From Planctomycetia bacterium (GTDB lineage: Bacteria; Planctomycetota; Planctomycetia; Pirellulales; JACPPG01), in assembly GCA_016191115.1 (NCBI GenBank), contig JACPPG010000060.1:1-64000 (forward strand): DNA of 64,000 bases, written 5' to 3'. Within the stretch, counting starts at the first letter, position 1, and each line of letters starts with the position of its first letter. Shown piece after piece: positions 62,862-64,000 of the stretch. The notes under the pieces were generated by a model. That model did no database searches. It had not been told where the DNA came from and saw only the letters and a list, made by a program, of their open reading frames with translations. Position numbers and translations under genes: made by a program.

Positions 62862-63935
62862 TCACTCGACCGTACCCATCAGCGATCGCTGCGCTTGCCG
62901 GTCGTAGTCGATGAGGGCGTCGGTCACCGGCGCCAGGTCGCCGGCCAGGATCTTGTCGAGTTTGTAGAGGGTGAGGTTGATGCGATGGTCGGTGAGGCGG
63001 TTCTCGGGGAAATTGTAGGTGCGGATGCGCTGGCTGCGATCGCCGGAGCCCACCAGCGTCTTGCGCTCGCTGGCCCGCTTGTCCGCCTCGGCCTTGCGCT
63101 TCAGCTCGTAGACGCGGGTCTTGAGCACGCGCAGCGCCTTGGCCATGTTCTTGTGCTGGCTCTTTTCGTCCTGGCAACTGACGACGATGCCCGTCTCGTG
63201 GTGCGTCAGCCGCACGGCCGACTCGGTCTTGTTGACGTGCTGTCCGCCGGGGCCACTGGCGCAGAACAGGTCCTTGCGATAGTCATCCGGCTTGATGTCG
63301 ATTTCGACGTCCTCGGGCTCGGGCATGACCGCGACCGTGGCCGCCGAGGTATGAATCCGGCCCTTGGCCTCGGTCTCGGGGACGCGTTGCACGCGGTGGC
63401 CCCCGCTTTCGTACTGCAGCTCGCGATAGCATCCTTCGCCGGAGACGCCGAGGATGATTTCCTTGAAGCCGCCGAGCTCGGTCGGATTGAGATCGAGCAC
63501 CTCGACCTTCCAGCCCTTCGAACCGGCGTAGTGCTTGTACATGTCGTAGAGGTCGCGGGCAAAGAGCGCCGCTTCTTCGCCTCCCGTGCCGGCGCGGATT
63601 TCCATGACGCAACGGGCGCGGTTGGCGTCCTCGCCACCGACGGTCATGTCCAATAGCTCGTTCCAGAAGGACTCGCGCTCCGTCTTCAAGGCCGGCAACT
63701 CGGCCTCGGCCAGCTCGCGCATCTCGAGATCGGGGCCCTCGATCAATTGTCGGGCGTCGGCGATCTGGGTGTTGAGCTCCTTGAAGCGGCGATACTTCGT
63801 GGCCAACTTCGCCAACGAGCCGTGCTCGCGGTACACCGCGGCCATGAGCGCACCGTTGGCATGCACGGCTGGATCGAGCAGTTGCTTCTCCAGCGTTTCA
63901 AAGCGATCGAGCGTCTTGTCGAGTTGCTCTTTCAT
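62862..63935 (-). CDS. prfA: Peptide chain release factor 1
   Basis: 357 residues. It terminates translation at UAA and UAG. The hydrolysis motif GGQ is at 230-232 ([20 protein letters not shown]). The anticodon-like tripeptide position reads PET at 186-188 ([23 protein letters not shown]) where PAT or PVT is usual; the Thr is kept. C-terminal [21 protein letters not shown] is standard. Only 65 nt remain to its left edge at the window end. Confidence 0.96.
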   Translation of the reverse strand: MKEQLDKTLDRFETLEKQLLDPAVHANGALMAAVYREHGSLAKLATKYRRFKELNTQIADARQLIEGPDLEMRELAEAELPALKTERESFWNELLDMTVGGEDANRARCVMEIRAGTGGEEAALFARDLYDMYKHYAGSKGWKVEVLDLNPTELGGFKEIILGVSGEGCYRELQYESGGHRVQRVPETEAKGRIHTSAATVAVMPEPEDVEIDIKPDDYRKDLFCASGPGGQHVNKTESAVRLTHHETGIVVSCQDEKSQHKNMAKALRVLKTRVYELKRKAEADKRASERKTLVGSGDRSQRIRTYNFPENRLTDHRINLTLYKLDKILAGDLAPVTDALIDYDRQAQRSLMGTVE

Positions 63936-64000
63936 GGCAGGCGGCAGGCCACAGACTACAGGCCAAAGGGAAATGTCGAAGGTCTAGTCCGAATGTCTAA

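Overview
The window is GC-rich bacterial chromosome that reads as a planctomycete, probably Pirellulales-like. This rests on DUF1501, DUF1559 and DUF1080 proteins, a long bL17, an M56/BlaI sensor pair, a KDO/LPS-export cluster, and several families of intergenic palindromic repeats. No tRNA, rRNA or CRISPR array was seen, and no transposase gene.

Layout, left to right. (1) 235-3973, minus strand: a TetR regulator followed by an ABC exporter (permease, ATPase, HlyD-type adaptor) of DevBCA/YbhFSR style, with a palindromic operator on its promoter. (2) 4304-12772: a carbohydrate and secreted-protein block with a GH9 glycosidase, a Gfo/Idh/MocA-like oxidoreductase, a DUF1080 protein, a DUF1501 protein and a Tat-exported protein of unknown function. 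(3) 13114-18992: alpha/beta hydrolase, glutamine amidotransferase (trpG/pabA), moeA and lnt. (4) 19023-22248: BlaR1-like M56 sensor and BlaI-like repressor with two operators. (5) 22444-28711: an elongasome block with a coiled-coil membrane protein, a small membrane protein, mreB, mreC, mreD and mrdA (PBP2). (6) 29047-31379: esterase-like hydrolase, NAD-dependent reductase and the 5' stub of a dead DHFR-like gene. (7) 32069-48934: one long S10-spc-alpha ribosomal cluster, rpsJ to rplQ with secY, adk, map and rpoA; rpmD and infA are not in their usual places. (8) 48952-51825: a HELWH protein, a probable lipoprotein and fructose-bisphosphate aldolase. (9) 52368-57222: kdsD, kdsC and a very large LptC/LptA-like protein. 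(10) 57355-63935: a DUF1559 pseudopilin whose end is supplied by a repeat, a dynamin-like GTPase, murA, prmC and prfA.

The strongest unexplained structure is a family of about 150-bp MITE-like elements, eight copies here. Each can fold as one long imperfect hairpin. They have CAGGGCC/GGCCCTG ends, and six of the eight are flanked by 10-11 bp direct repeats that look like target-site duplications. A second, 124-bp family shares the CAGG...CCTG ends and the same target length. One copy is a chimera of both families inside its own target duplication. Three copies lie 10-19 bp upstream of the -35 box of predicted promoters for rpsJ, rpmJ and fba. One copy has replaced the 3' end of a protein gene. 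The mobilising enzyme is not encoded here.

Gene starts were set by family alignment from memory, visible Shine-Dalgarno sequences and spacing. All functional names are read from motifs, not from database searches.
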